From Litoditis marina (taxonomy: Eukaryota > Nematoda > Chromadorea > Rhabditida > Rhabditidae): DNA of 64,000 nucleotides. The notes below the pieces were generated by a model. That model had not been told where the DNA came from. It saw only the letters and a list, made by a program, of their open reading frames with translations, and made no database searches. The DNA is taken from assembly GCA_964036275.1 (NCBI GenBank), contig OZ038435.1, positions 9,482,310 through 9,546,309 of the forward strand. Direction: 5' to 3'. This document shows positions 26,699-36,919 of the stretch, piece after piece. Within the stretch, counting starts at the first letter, position 1, and the number at the start of each line of letters is the position of its first letter. The position numbers and the translations under genes were made by a program.

Positions 26699-28589
26699 AT
26701 GTCTTACGATCTGGCCACCGCTGAAAGAGCCGCCTACGCGCCCTTCTTCGGCTACATGGGAGCCGCGTCCGCGCAGATCTTCACCGTCCTGGGGGCCGCC
26801 TACGGAACCGCCAAGTCGGCCGTCGGTATCTGCTCAATGGGAGTCATGCGACCGGAACTCATCATGAAATCCGTCATCCCAGTCATTATGGCTGGTATCA
26901 TCGGTATCTACGGTCTTGTCGTCGCTATGGTCTTGAAAGGAAAGGTGCGTTATGGTTTTATATGTACAAGTTTGAACGAAGTTTTCCGATAATCAACACA
27001 TTTGTGATGTGATAATAACGGGTAATGGGAATGTTCTCGATTTGTGAACACGACCACTGGTTGTTCATATTTTTTTATAATAGTTTCGCTTTTTACGGGA
27101 AACGGGAAGGTAAAAAAAGTCGAATGGAGGGTTAGAAACATTCCACTTTGATTTCCACATCTTCAATATTTTGGGCCCGTGTCTACGTTTAATATATTGG
27201 TTAGCGGTCCGTATCGATAATTTATAATCCTGGTTTATCAATTTTCGAATAGATCAAAAATTTATAAACTAAAAACTATGAATCGAACAGACAACCTTGG
27301 TTGCTGTCTATAAGAGCATATACCCAATGTTCCTGCACTCAGTCTCAGAATCAAATGTGAATGTTTTAATGATTTTATATGCTTTAAAGAAGGACGATTA
27401 TGTGGACCAATCCCGTTACATCGGTCCTTTAAACTGCAATTGAAAAATATATTGCGGTTTAAAGGACTGAAGCGTTGCGATTGGACCACATAATCGTCCT
27501 TCTTTAAAGTCCAAAGTAATGTTTTTGGCGCCTTCAGTTGCTGCTGCTGTATCTGTAGGCAGATTTTTAGTCGTGACATGAGCCACTTTTCGATCTCTTT
27601 CAACCGTTTTAATGAAGGGAAACACAAAATATAAGGTATAAAGTGATTATTCAAATTATGTTGTTGATTAGTAACTTAATGTGTTTTTCAGGTCACCTCC
27701 GCCTCCGAGGGATACACGTTGAATAAGGGATTCGCCCATCTTGCCGCCGGTCTCACTTGTGGTCTGTGCGGTCTTGGTGCCGGTTACGCCATTGGAATTG
27801 TCGGTGATGCCGGAGTCAGAGGAACCGCCCAACAGCCTCGTCTCTTCGTAGGAATGATCCTCATCCTTATCTTCTCTGAGGTTGGTTTTTGATGAAAAAT
27901 GGTAGATTTTTACAAGTTTCAAATGAAAAACTAGCTCTTTTTTCTTCTTTTAGGATAGTAACCTCACTGGTGTTTGGTTTAGTTAATCGATTCGCATGTT
28001 CATCACTAGGGAGCACTCATTAGTGAATGGTTAAAGTCTATGCAACGTGTTATATTTAAGTACAAAAGCCCAATTTCATTGATGCAGCCATCAAATGTAG
28101 AGATACGTATTGATAATTATTTCAACGAGTTTCCAAGCAACGCGAGATTCTCTAGGGACATCTTTGATTGATTAGTCTTCATTCATAAATGTTTGCGAAC
28201 GTTGTACTTTCCTGTCTTACTAACGTTTTTGCCGTTAGGTACTCAATTGAATTGATAATGAGTGAGATGAAAGATGAATTACGCCGCTACGGTTTGCTTT
28301 TACATTTGATTGATTGGGTGATTCTGCGCGGCGTAATGAACAATGATCGAGAGAGAGAGAGAGAGATACCTATCACCGTATCGTAAAACGGTGCCCCTTT
28401 TTCTGTGTACACAATGTCTCATTCTGATAAATTTAGCAGATGAGAAATGATCGTGAGTTTACAAACTAAGTTTTATATTGGTAGACGAGAATTTCTAGTA
28501 ATCTCGGAAAGATATTATATTAATTTGGAAAATTGCAGGTGCTCGGACTTTACGGTATGATTGTGGCTCTGATCCTCGGAACCTCATAA
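26699..28589 (+). CDS. vha-2: V-ATPase V0 subunit c (proteolipid) VHA-2, operon gene 2
   Basis: Second proteolipid of the V0 ring. Exons 26699-26944, 27692-27880 and 28539-28589 give 161 residues, almost identical in my recollection to C. elegans VHA-2. The start [20 protein letters not shown], four helices and the proton-carrying E145 in FSEVLGLYG are present; the E145 codon is the last of exon 2. Donors are GTGCGT and GTTGGT. Intron 1 carries a family E MITE. AATAAA at about 28779-28784. Co-transcription with vha-1 is inferred from spacing and from the known C. elegans arrangement. Confidence 0.98.
27383..27508. mobile_element. MITE family E, copy 2 (palindromic)
   Basis: TTTAAAGAAGGACGATTATG at the left and CATAATCGTCCTTCTTTAAA at the right are perfect inverted ends. 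The arms pair through GTCCTTTAAACTGCAAT and GCGGTTTAAAGGAC. In vha-2 intron 1. Confidence 0.88.
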
Positions 28590-29078
28590 GAGTCTTATGT
28601 TAGAGTATTGTATATTTTGTTCATTCATTCCACACTCGGCTGTGATGCTTGTCTCTCTAGTTGTGTCTCGATCCGTGATAATGCTCTCCCCGTTTTCAAG
28701 GTTGTACTTCAAAATTCTATAATATATCATACCATATTATATATATTCTCACATGTTCGATAGTTTTATTCCGCTGTGAATAAACCAGTTTTATCTCAGC
28801 TGTTGTCGGTTTTTTGTTTGTCTGTGTTGTCAGTCTGTCAATATCTATAGGTGGATTTGGTAGGGTGGCGCTAAAAATTTGAAAAAAAAATTCAATTCAT
28901 GTTGGAGCTTTAACTGAATATTAGAGCGAGTTTTCGAAAGAAATACATAGTCATGCTCAGTAGAAGTGCATTCATTGCTATTGCTTTCTCAGGTCACGTG
29001 CGTTGTACGTGAGGTAAATGCTTAGGTCACGTTTAAACACGATCTTTGTTGAATTTGCTCATTTTCTAGACGCGGACG
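28590..29078. other. 3' flank of vha-2 and upstream region of the synergin-like gene
   Basis: Contains the vha-2 poly(A) signal and ends in ATTTTCTAG, 9 bp before the next ATG, which could be a trans-splice acceptor. The 489-bp gap is somewhat long for an operon spacing, so a third operon member is possible but not shown. Confidence 0.45.
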
Positions 29079-32000
29079 ATGAGTAGGCAAACGGGGAATC
29101 CCCAGAATATCGTTCACGAAGTAATGGGCAATGTGCCGGTGGCCGGACCCGGTCGCACAGGTAATTTCAATTCTGAAACCAAGTTGTACCCCATGCAGTG
29201 GTAGTATTCACCAATGTTGCGGGACACTAAAATACGTTCCCACGGGATGGTAGATCACAAAATATTGTGCTGTTGAGAAGGGTCCAGGAGGTGTGGCAAT
29301 CTTTTTAGCTTCCCGCGACATTGTTGAATACAGCGACATAAGCGGTCAACCAACGTGGGTTCAAAACCCTTTTCAAAAATCAATAATCGTGTTTACTTGT
29401 TTATCCGTAGCTGATAGAGGAAAACTTGCTGTTTTGTAGTGATCTCTTGGTAGTTTTCGAAATCAAGCACGTGAATCATTTTATTTGTAGGATTCACGTG
29501 ATGCACACTGTACTGATTCTATTGTGTTTGTTGCGAGATATCCAATCAATAAGGAACATTATGACTAATGTTGTCCTTTGATTGACACATAAGCTAGTCG
29601 ATTGGGGCAAAAAGTGTGCATTTATCTCGCATACGAAGTGCTTGTGTGTCACATGATTTCATGATTTGTCATTCAGTTGCCGTTGATGTACTTTTGTTGA
29701 TAGCTTGAAACGGAAGCTTCATATGCAAAGTTTACAGTTTTATTTCTTCTTTTCGACATCAGACTAGAAATTCGCATGTTCGTTTTGTTAGCCATGAGTG
29801 GTTGAACTGGTATGATTAGGTGTTCATATCCTTTTATCACTATCGTGATGTTCATCTCGATTTTTCAACTTGAAATGTTTATACATGCCCCGTTAACAAG
29901 AGCATTCTGTCCATTTTGGGAGAAAAACGCATCATCGGTCCTATGTGATTTCGGGTCGAAAAGAGCAAATGTGCCCTAGTTTCGCAAAATAGGACAATAT
30001 TCAATATTTGGTCTCTTCAGGTATGATGGGTGGTGGTGGTGGCATCGTGCCCCCCATACTTCTGGAGGAGTCGCGCGTTCCTCGTTTCTATCTGGACGCG
30101 ATCGTCGCCTGCGGGGCCACTTCGGCAGCCATGCTGCCTCACACGGCACTCGGTGGGTCAATTTTGCTGATTTAGTGTTTATAGAAAAAAAACAGTATCA
30201 ATTTTGGAGTTCTATGAGTTTCGGATGACTGTTTATAGATTCAAAAGTTGTGATACACTATTTAGCTATAATAGCTGTCTCACACGGCGCTCGGTGGGTG
30301 ATTTTTTAAAAACTAATTCCAAGTAGTCAAATATTGATTAAATATCAAACGGTTGAATTAAACCTCACTTTTTTCTTTTCCAAGACCAGTAGAAGCCTAC
30401 AAGCCCATAGCATCAGCTGTGTTTTCGTTGATCCAGTTTACTAAGTTATGGCACACATATCTAAGTGTTTGTCTAGAAAGAAATAGCCGATCCTTCAACG
30501 AGTGGGAGGAACAGGATCTATAGTTGGAAAAGCGTTTGCTCTTGAAACTTGCTTGTCAAGTAGTGTTAACGCAGAAAGTCTGTTAGGAGAAACTTGGCGT
30601 ATAGCGTGGATGATCACCATCATTATTGCTGAACACTATCTTTTAGACATTTCGCTTGTGGGAGTAGTTTACATTTGCCCCCCACCCTGGTCGAGAATGG
30701 GTTGAAAAGGGCCCGTACTACAATCGCGCCCCACCTTTGGGGGGCGATTGTACACCATGCTTTCTGTCTTTGTCTTGAAGTCAATTACGTTTTGTGAATT
30801 TAGATCGTTGCTTTTTTGCCGTTCAATTGCAGTTGCAGAATGATGTATAGAATGACTATGGCTATCAAGACACTGTGTTCAAACAATACGCTGTGGACAT
30901 GAAATTTTGATTTTTATATTGCGAAACCACAGAGTTTCACGCATTTCAGTCGAAAAAAGGTTCATATTCGTAAAATAGTCACACTTAATTGCTGTGTTGA
31001 CTGTATTCCGTTGGCAGTGTACAACCTGATGGTCACGTCGGGTCTGCCCCGAAGTGTTCTTTCGTACGTGTGGTCTGCGGTGAACCGAAGTCTGCCCGGA
31101 CAACTCACCAGACCCGAGTTCTTCTCCTGTCTGGCACTCATCGCGTTGGCACAGGTGCGTTTATGAGGTGGTTTGTTACTTGGGATGAGGTCATGCGTTT
31201 TTTTGTTGTTGTGAAAATCAGTATAGAATTAATGGTTTATTGTTAGTTTTAGTGTATCCAGTTCACTAAGTTCAGCAACATGTGTCAACAATGCGATCAA
31301 ATTTTCCGGTACGCTTTGAAAGGTGTAGACCTGTTTTAATTTAACGGTCACAAAAATAAGAGTTTTGTCACGATTCTACATTATCTCTTTTGAAAAGAGA
31401 AAAACTAGTGTGCAATAATCATACACGAGTAACAGGTCCGACTGTTAGACGAAAACTAATACGTTTTTAGATTCGTAAACGTGCAAATTGTTGGTTTTGC
31501 ATCAAAACCAGACAACGTTTCTTGTGTTTGGCGTGAAAGTAGCCCGTTTTCGAGTTTTTTCAGCTATTCCAACAACTTTGGTGGGGTGTGTATGGAATGG
31601 GACATTGAAGATAGTTGCCACAAGTTTGATATGAACTGTCAATTATCGATTTTCTTCTAGAAGGGCGAGTCGCTGGCGGCGCTGTCCTCGATGTCGCAGT
31701 TGCCAATTCCCTTCCTGCAATCCGTCCAGGTTCCCGCCCAAACAATGGCCCCACCCATTGTGAACACGACGAGAACGGCCAACACGAACACACAGAGGTT
31801 GGTGGAGACACGTGAGGTGACGTGACACATTGAGCGTGTACGTGAACTTTTAGATAACATGAATGTGAGAAACAAAGTAACAGCCAACAGGAGCACACAG
31901 AGGTGGGTGGGGGAACGTGAGATTACGTGACACACGGGCACATACTAGCATACTCCATCAAAGTTGTTCGAATACACACCGCCGAGGTCCCTCATGAAAG

Positions 32001-35000
32001 GGGAAGCCGAGAACAATTTTCTGTATAAAGTAGGGGTCGCGCGCTGTAAACCATATGTGGGATAATCCTGGTTAGGGGTCTCAAGAGTTAATGATCTCTT
32101 CCGCGAAAAACTACGAAAAGGTTTGGGTCCCTCCTCAATTCAGTGGCGCCGCAATGACAAAACTGAATAATTTGTTAAACAGTTATAGGTCCCCTCTCGC
32201 CCAGTGTGGTCCCCCGGTCAGCGAACCATAGCATCCCACCTATGCTGTAAACTAACAAATTTCATACAAAATCAGCTATAATCGTACGGAAAATAGTTGG
32301 ACGTCGCCGTTTTGGGGGTCGCGAGAATTTTGAAGCAATAAGAGGTCCTCGGCGCCTTGACGGTGTATGTTCGAACAGCTAGAACAATTCGGGAAACATG
32401 TATTCGGCACTTTTTGCCTATTTTTGATGTATTTTTACGTATTGAAATAAAAAAGCGGGGTACTTTCTTGTAGTACAGTCATACTTTATTGTTGTGGGCG
32501 TGGGCAAGTCATTGTAGTTGAAATATGAGCACGTGCGTGAGACGCAATGGTTTCACAGGATGGATTTCACGAAAGTGAGCATAAGTGCACATTTAATTTT
32601 ATGTTTTAACGATATTTTTGTTCAATCTTGTAAGGAACTGTTCTTCAGGCCAGTTCAAGCAGCAAAGAAGGAGCATCAGTCGTCGTCCTTCATCCCCACC
32701 TCGTTGCTGCCTTCGTTCAGATCGTCATCCCAGAAGAAGTCACAGAAGAAGAACGTCGATCTGTTGGGCGAGGTGTTCCAATCGGCCCCCGCCACCACCG
32801 CCAACGGGGATCTGATACAGGTATAGTTATCTTCATTTCCACTGAGAATTCGGCAGAGTGCCAATGAATTTACACGCAGTTTTTTGCCAGTTCGAAGTTA
32901 ACCGTAACTCTCTTTCCGCGGTTTATTTAGTTTTTGGTGAACTTATGTGTTTTCTTAGAAATGGCCCTTCGAAAATCTTGGCACGGTGCTAGTGAGTGTC
33001 AATGCGAATGAATGTGGGCATACATTTTCGTTTTTCTGATATGTAACATTTCTGACTTTACTGCAAGAACCAGCAAATTTTGCTGATTCTGAATTTTGCT
33101 ATAAGAAGCCCGTTATAATTTTTTTCTATAGCAGGCCATGCAGGCCCCGCAGCCGACTGCCAGTCACTCGATATCGTTAGAAGCACAGGCCCCCTCTACT
33201 AGTCAGGGAGAAAGGAGGCCGTCCGCTGAACCGACTACGGCTGGTGGGTAGTTTTCTTGACCAATTATTCATCTAACCTTTCGCTCGTCGAATCGTTCTT
33301 GGTAACTTTTTCAGGGGACCTGAGTAGTTGACCCGATTATCAGTCCAGTAAGTGTAAAAATATATTTTTTGGTACCGAAACCCTGAAAACCTGAAGGTTG
33401 GCAGTCTGGCTAGCGTAAAAAAAAACAAAAGATTGGTACCGAAAACCTATGTCACTTGGAATTGGCTGGTTATTCCTTCTCACTGAGATGAGAAAATGTT
33501 GGCTTTGGTACTGTTTTCGTGAATAGGGCGTTTTCGATTCATCTATGAAACTGACGATTGTACGGTTGTCTGGTATCATGACAATACACGAAAGTATATT
33601 TCCATTCATGATAGTTCATGCGCTGTTTGTTACGTTTCACCGAATTGGCTTTTTTGACATTGCCAATCGTGTAGGTGGGTGTTTGGCTCATACCAGCATT
33701 TATTGTTTAGGTACATTCACTTTTTCAGAACCAGCTGTCAGCAGCAAACCCAACTACGATCTCGGTGATATCGATTGGAGTTCGGTGGGCGGATCCTTGT
33801 TGGTGACGTCATCAGCATCTGCCGTCTGCCAGTCTGTGCCCTCCTCAAATGGCACAGTCTCTTCGACGAGTTTCTCCGAAGAGAAACGGGAGAAGAGGAA
33901 CGAGTCGAACGACGACTGGCACAGTATAGTCAGGGCGGCCGTTGAAAAGTTTCGGGTTGGTGTTTTTTAAATTCTGTACGAACTTGGATGATATTTCTGA
34001 TATATTTCTCCTCATTTACGTTGAGAATGTGTGTCTGTTCTGCTTACTTCGCGAAATAGAGAAGCGAGTTTCAGGTTTTGAAATTGTCCTAAATTGAGCA
34101 TTATATTCAGCGGAAAATGCGAATATCCGTCAATTTACCCTCGAAAGCTATATTTTCACGAAAACTGAACTTATTTATGATAAGTGACCAAGTTACTGTA
34201 ATTTCGTCACGGAACATGGTTTTTCAATGTAGGTGGTCCCAAAAGCGATCATTTGTTCGAATATAGAAATCTGGCAAAAGTGAGCATCAGTCAATCGAAA
34301 TAGGGGTGTTTTACTTATCGTCAAGGCTCTCACCAAACACGAATCTTTTTCTTATAGGCTTATTACAGTCTGTATTTCAGGAATGCGACCGATTGTTGGC
34401 AGGCGCCAAGCCGGAAATTCGCCGCGAACTTTTTGAGACGGAGCGAGGGGAGGCCTATTTGAGGTGATTCTTGTTATTTTTGTACTTGATATGCTCCGCT
34501 ACTCGGTGCACTGGCAGGCGAATAGATAACAAGCTGGACTAAGCAGTTTCTTCATTGGGAAGTGTGGCTTCACGGGACGAAAGTTACGCTAAAACGTGTG
34601 GCGTTTTAGCGTACCTTTCGAGCGTATTCCGCTGCTCACAGTTAGATCCGTGTTAGTTCACACCCTCTGACCAGAACCGTTCCATCTATTGTGAGTATTC
34701 ACATGAAATGGATGATATTTTGATCTACGAACAATAATTTAATTATTAATGATTAATGCTTTTTTCTGTTATGGTATTCTGTCTACACGAACATTTGCAC
34801 ACATCTACGTTGTATGTGCGTGATTCGAGAATATATAATTGCTGTTTCAGATGTCTTCATCACGTCTATCTGGTGTTATCACGTGTTCGAAAAACTATCG
34901 ATCGATTGAAGTCAATCGATATCTCGAAAGAGGTCAAGGAATGCGATCGGATATGGAGGCAACTGGAGCAATATCTGCCAGATTAGCAGAGTGACGAGGA

Positions 35001-35269
35001 GGGAGACGGGATCAGCAACGCGTGAGTTCTTTTTTTCTCTTTTCATGTCTTTCTCTATTTCTCCCACCCTCTCTCACTTCTCTTTCTCTCACTCACTCTC
35101 TCTCTCCCTTTCTCTCTCTCTCTTTGTGGATTCCTCCTGGCTTTGGAATTGGTACAGTATAACCATTTCCCGGCTGGAGCTATCCTATAACATGTAATGG
35201 CTTTCTTACAGGTGCTTGTATCGGAAATGTCAATGACGCAGGCGTTAGTGGAAGTTACATCTCCTTTTT

Positions 35270-35300
<31 letters not shown>

Positions 35301-35660
35301 CCCTCGATTCGTTTTTCTCTCGTCCATTTCTCGTTTTCTCAACAGTCTTGAAACCTAGTTCATAAAAAAGATGAACTTCATTCATTGTGTTGACAAAAAA
35401 TTGAAACAAGTCTATACGGTTTATGTTGCAATATACCGCGGTTTTGTAGTTTGTTTCCAATCATGGCGAGTATCGAATTCAAACTACAATCCAGCTACAG
35501 TTATCCCCTATAGTGTCTTATTTCCAGCGTGTGTGCCATCTGCTGCCAGCCGGTGTACCGTAGTGTCGAGTTTGCCTCCCGTTCCTACCACCCGGACTGC
35601 GCCAATCTATGGGTGAACGGCGTGCGACCGCTTCTTCCCTCCCTTCATGTACAATCATGA
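29079..35660 (+). CDS. Synergin-gamma-like EH-domain protein with an in-frame TAG
   Basis: Synergin gamma binds the AP-1 adaptor at trans-Golgi and endosomes in clathrin trafficking. Exons 29079-29160, 30021-30152, 31018-31154, 31661-31797, 32649-32820, 33135-33243, 33729-33955, 34381-34463, 34851-35021, 35528-35660; phases agree. An EH-like domain spans exons 2-3 (VPRFYLDAI; LPRSVLSYVWSAVN; LTRPEFFSCLALIALAQ). Acidic-aromatic, adaptor-type motifs are VDLLGEVF and YDLGDIDW. Exons 8-9 carry the helical C-terminal part (KEVKECDRIWRQLEQYL). Exon 10 encodes VCAICCQPVYRS and SYHPDCANLWVN, matching the cysteine-rich end of human synergin. Between them TAG (34984-34986) is in frame, 12 codons before the exon 9 donor. 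Without readthrough the product is about 415 residues; with it, about 460. Poly(A) signal near 36430. Confidence 0.85.
30273..30307 (+). repeat. Duplicate of the synergin-like exon 2 3' end and donor
   Basis: CTGTCTCACACGGCGCTCGG followed by GTGGGTGATTTTT copies 30132-30164 (CTGCCTCACACGGCACTCGG, GTGGGTCAATTTT). The two donors are 141 bp apart, but the intervening frame hits TAG. Confidence 0.85.
31876..31935 (+). repeat. Duplicate of the synergin-like exon 4 3' end and donor
   Basis: CAGCCAACAGGAGCACACAG, AGGTGGGTGG and ACGTGACACA match 31774-31830 (CGGCCAACACGAACACACAG, AGGTTGGTGG, ACGTGACACA). Donors are 105 bp apart; the duplicate GTGGGT looks at least as strong as the real GTTGGT. Extension to it would meet TGA. 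Confidence 0.88.
32829..33020. mobile_element. MITE family A, decayed copy
   Basis: TCATTTCCACTGAGAATTCGG and, at the other side, GTGCTAGTGAGTGTCAATGC recall the family A ends (10117-10354) but with many changes. In synergin-like intron 5. Confidence 0.4.
35040..35330. repeat. (CT)n pyrimidine tracts in synergin-like intron 9
   Basis: Two blocks of CT repeats on the plus strand (35040-35130 and 35270-35305). They create spurious reading frames on both strands. Confidence 0.85.
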
Positions 35661-36635
35661 TGACGTCATCAATGTAGGCATTTTTGATTGGTTAAACGTG
35701 TGAAAGGCATGTTATTGACTGACGTTGGTTGGCTGTAACTGTAAGACCAGATTCACACTTTTTACGTCGTATTACGCCCGCCGTTTTACTCGGAGAAAAA
35801 AAAAAGATGATTATTGATTGACGTCCGCGTAATGCGCCAACCTAATCAATACGCATGACAGCCGTGGTTTTACGCCGACGTAAAAAGTTTGACTCAGCTC
35901 CAAGGGTTCGTCAATGTTTGTTTCATTACACGTTGCTTGGTAATTGGGGTCTTCAACTACTCGCTCCAATTCATACAAATTTTCACGTGAAAACCGTTTT
36001 TCAGTTTTTGAAAATCTTGAAAATCGTTGTGGTTGTAAACCTGATGTAAAGTGCACTAGTTTTCTATTCTATGGAAATATACATACAAAATGGTTGTTTC
36101 TTTTGTTTTACTCGTTTTGTAGTTTCATATTGATTGATTATTGACTGTGCTAATGTGCTTGTGTATGTGGGGGTCTGTACTATTCGACGTCGCAGCTTTT
36201 TGCGAAAATTTCTGTGTCAATTCATTTAAGGTTGTGTTTATTGTTTCGAACTGGTCTTCCGCTAATAATGTATTTCTAGTCCTTTAAATGAGCTATTTTC
36301 TTGAAACATATCACTGACTGTTACCCTATTCATGTTTTTACTCAATTTTTGTGGCTCATTTTAGTTTTATTCAGATCTGTGTTGTAATATGTACTTTCCG
36401 GGATTTCTAGTCTAAGTTTTAGTTTGATAAATAAATCGCTTGGTTGTAAAATATGTTTTGTGTCTTTTTTAAAATACTCTACTAAAAACATTCAAATTTG
36501 GCTTGAGAATGCTGCTCAACATGAAGTTGTTATTGATTCTGCGGTTTTTACTAGTGGTAAATAGAAACAATGTATAAATAACTATTTATCAGAGTATCGA
36601 TTTTATAGCTACATCTAAATTGTCGGCGAAGTGTG
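35661..36635. other. 3' region between convergent genes, with MITE family B copy 2
   Basis: AT-rich sequence. AATAAA at about 36430-36435 is a candidate end for the synergin-like transcript. 35743-35900 is a diverged family B MITE (ACTTTTTACGTCG and CGACGTAAAAAG ends). No other exon is seen. Confidence 0.55.
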
Positions 36636-36644
36636 GGTGGGGAT

Positions 36645-36919
36645 GGCCAATTCTACAACTAACCGGGTTTTTAGGTAACCTAACCCTTTTTTGGTAACCC
36701 ATTTTTCAGGTTGCCTTGGTAGGTAACCTGGAAGTAACCTGAAACTGAAATCCGGTTACCGTTCAAACTGACGGTGAAAACCACATTTTGCGTTAGAAAA
36801 ACAGGTAACCGGTTTTACATTTTAGGTTACCAACCGGTTACCTACTGAGGTAACCTGAAAAACAGGTTACCAAAAAAGGGTTAGGTTACCTAAAAACCCG
36901 GTTAGATATAGAATTCACC
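36645..36919. mobile_element. 275-bp palindromic element (family D) with 9-bp target duplication
   Basis: Ends GGCCAATTCTACAACTAACC and GGTTAGATATAGAATTCACC are imperfect inverted repeats; the interior is dense in GGTAACC / GGTTACC. GGTGGGGAT flanks both sides (36636-36644, 36920-36928). A 9-bp duplication is typical of MULE-type elements. A second copy lies at 44107-44381. Its insertion supplied the stop codon of the adjoining minus-strand gene. Confidence 0.85.
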
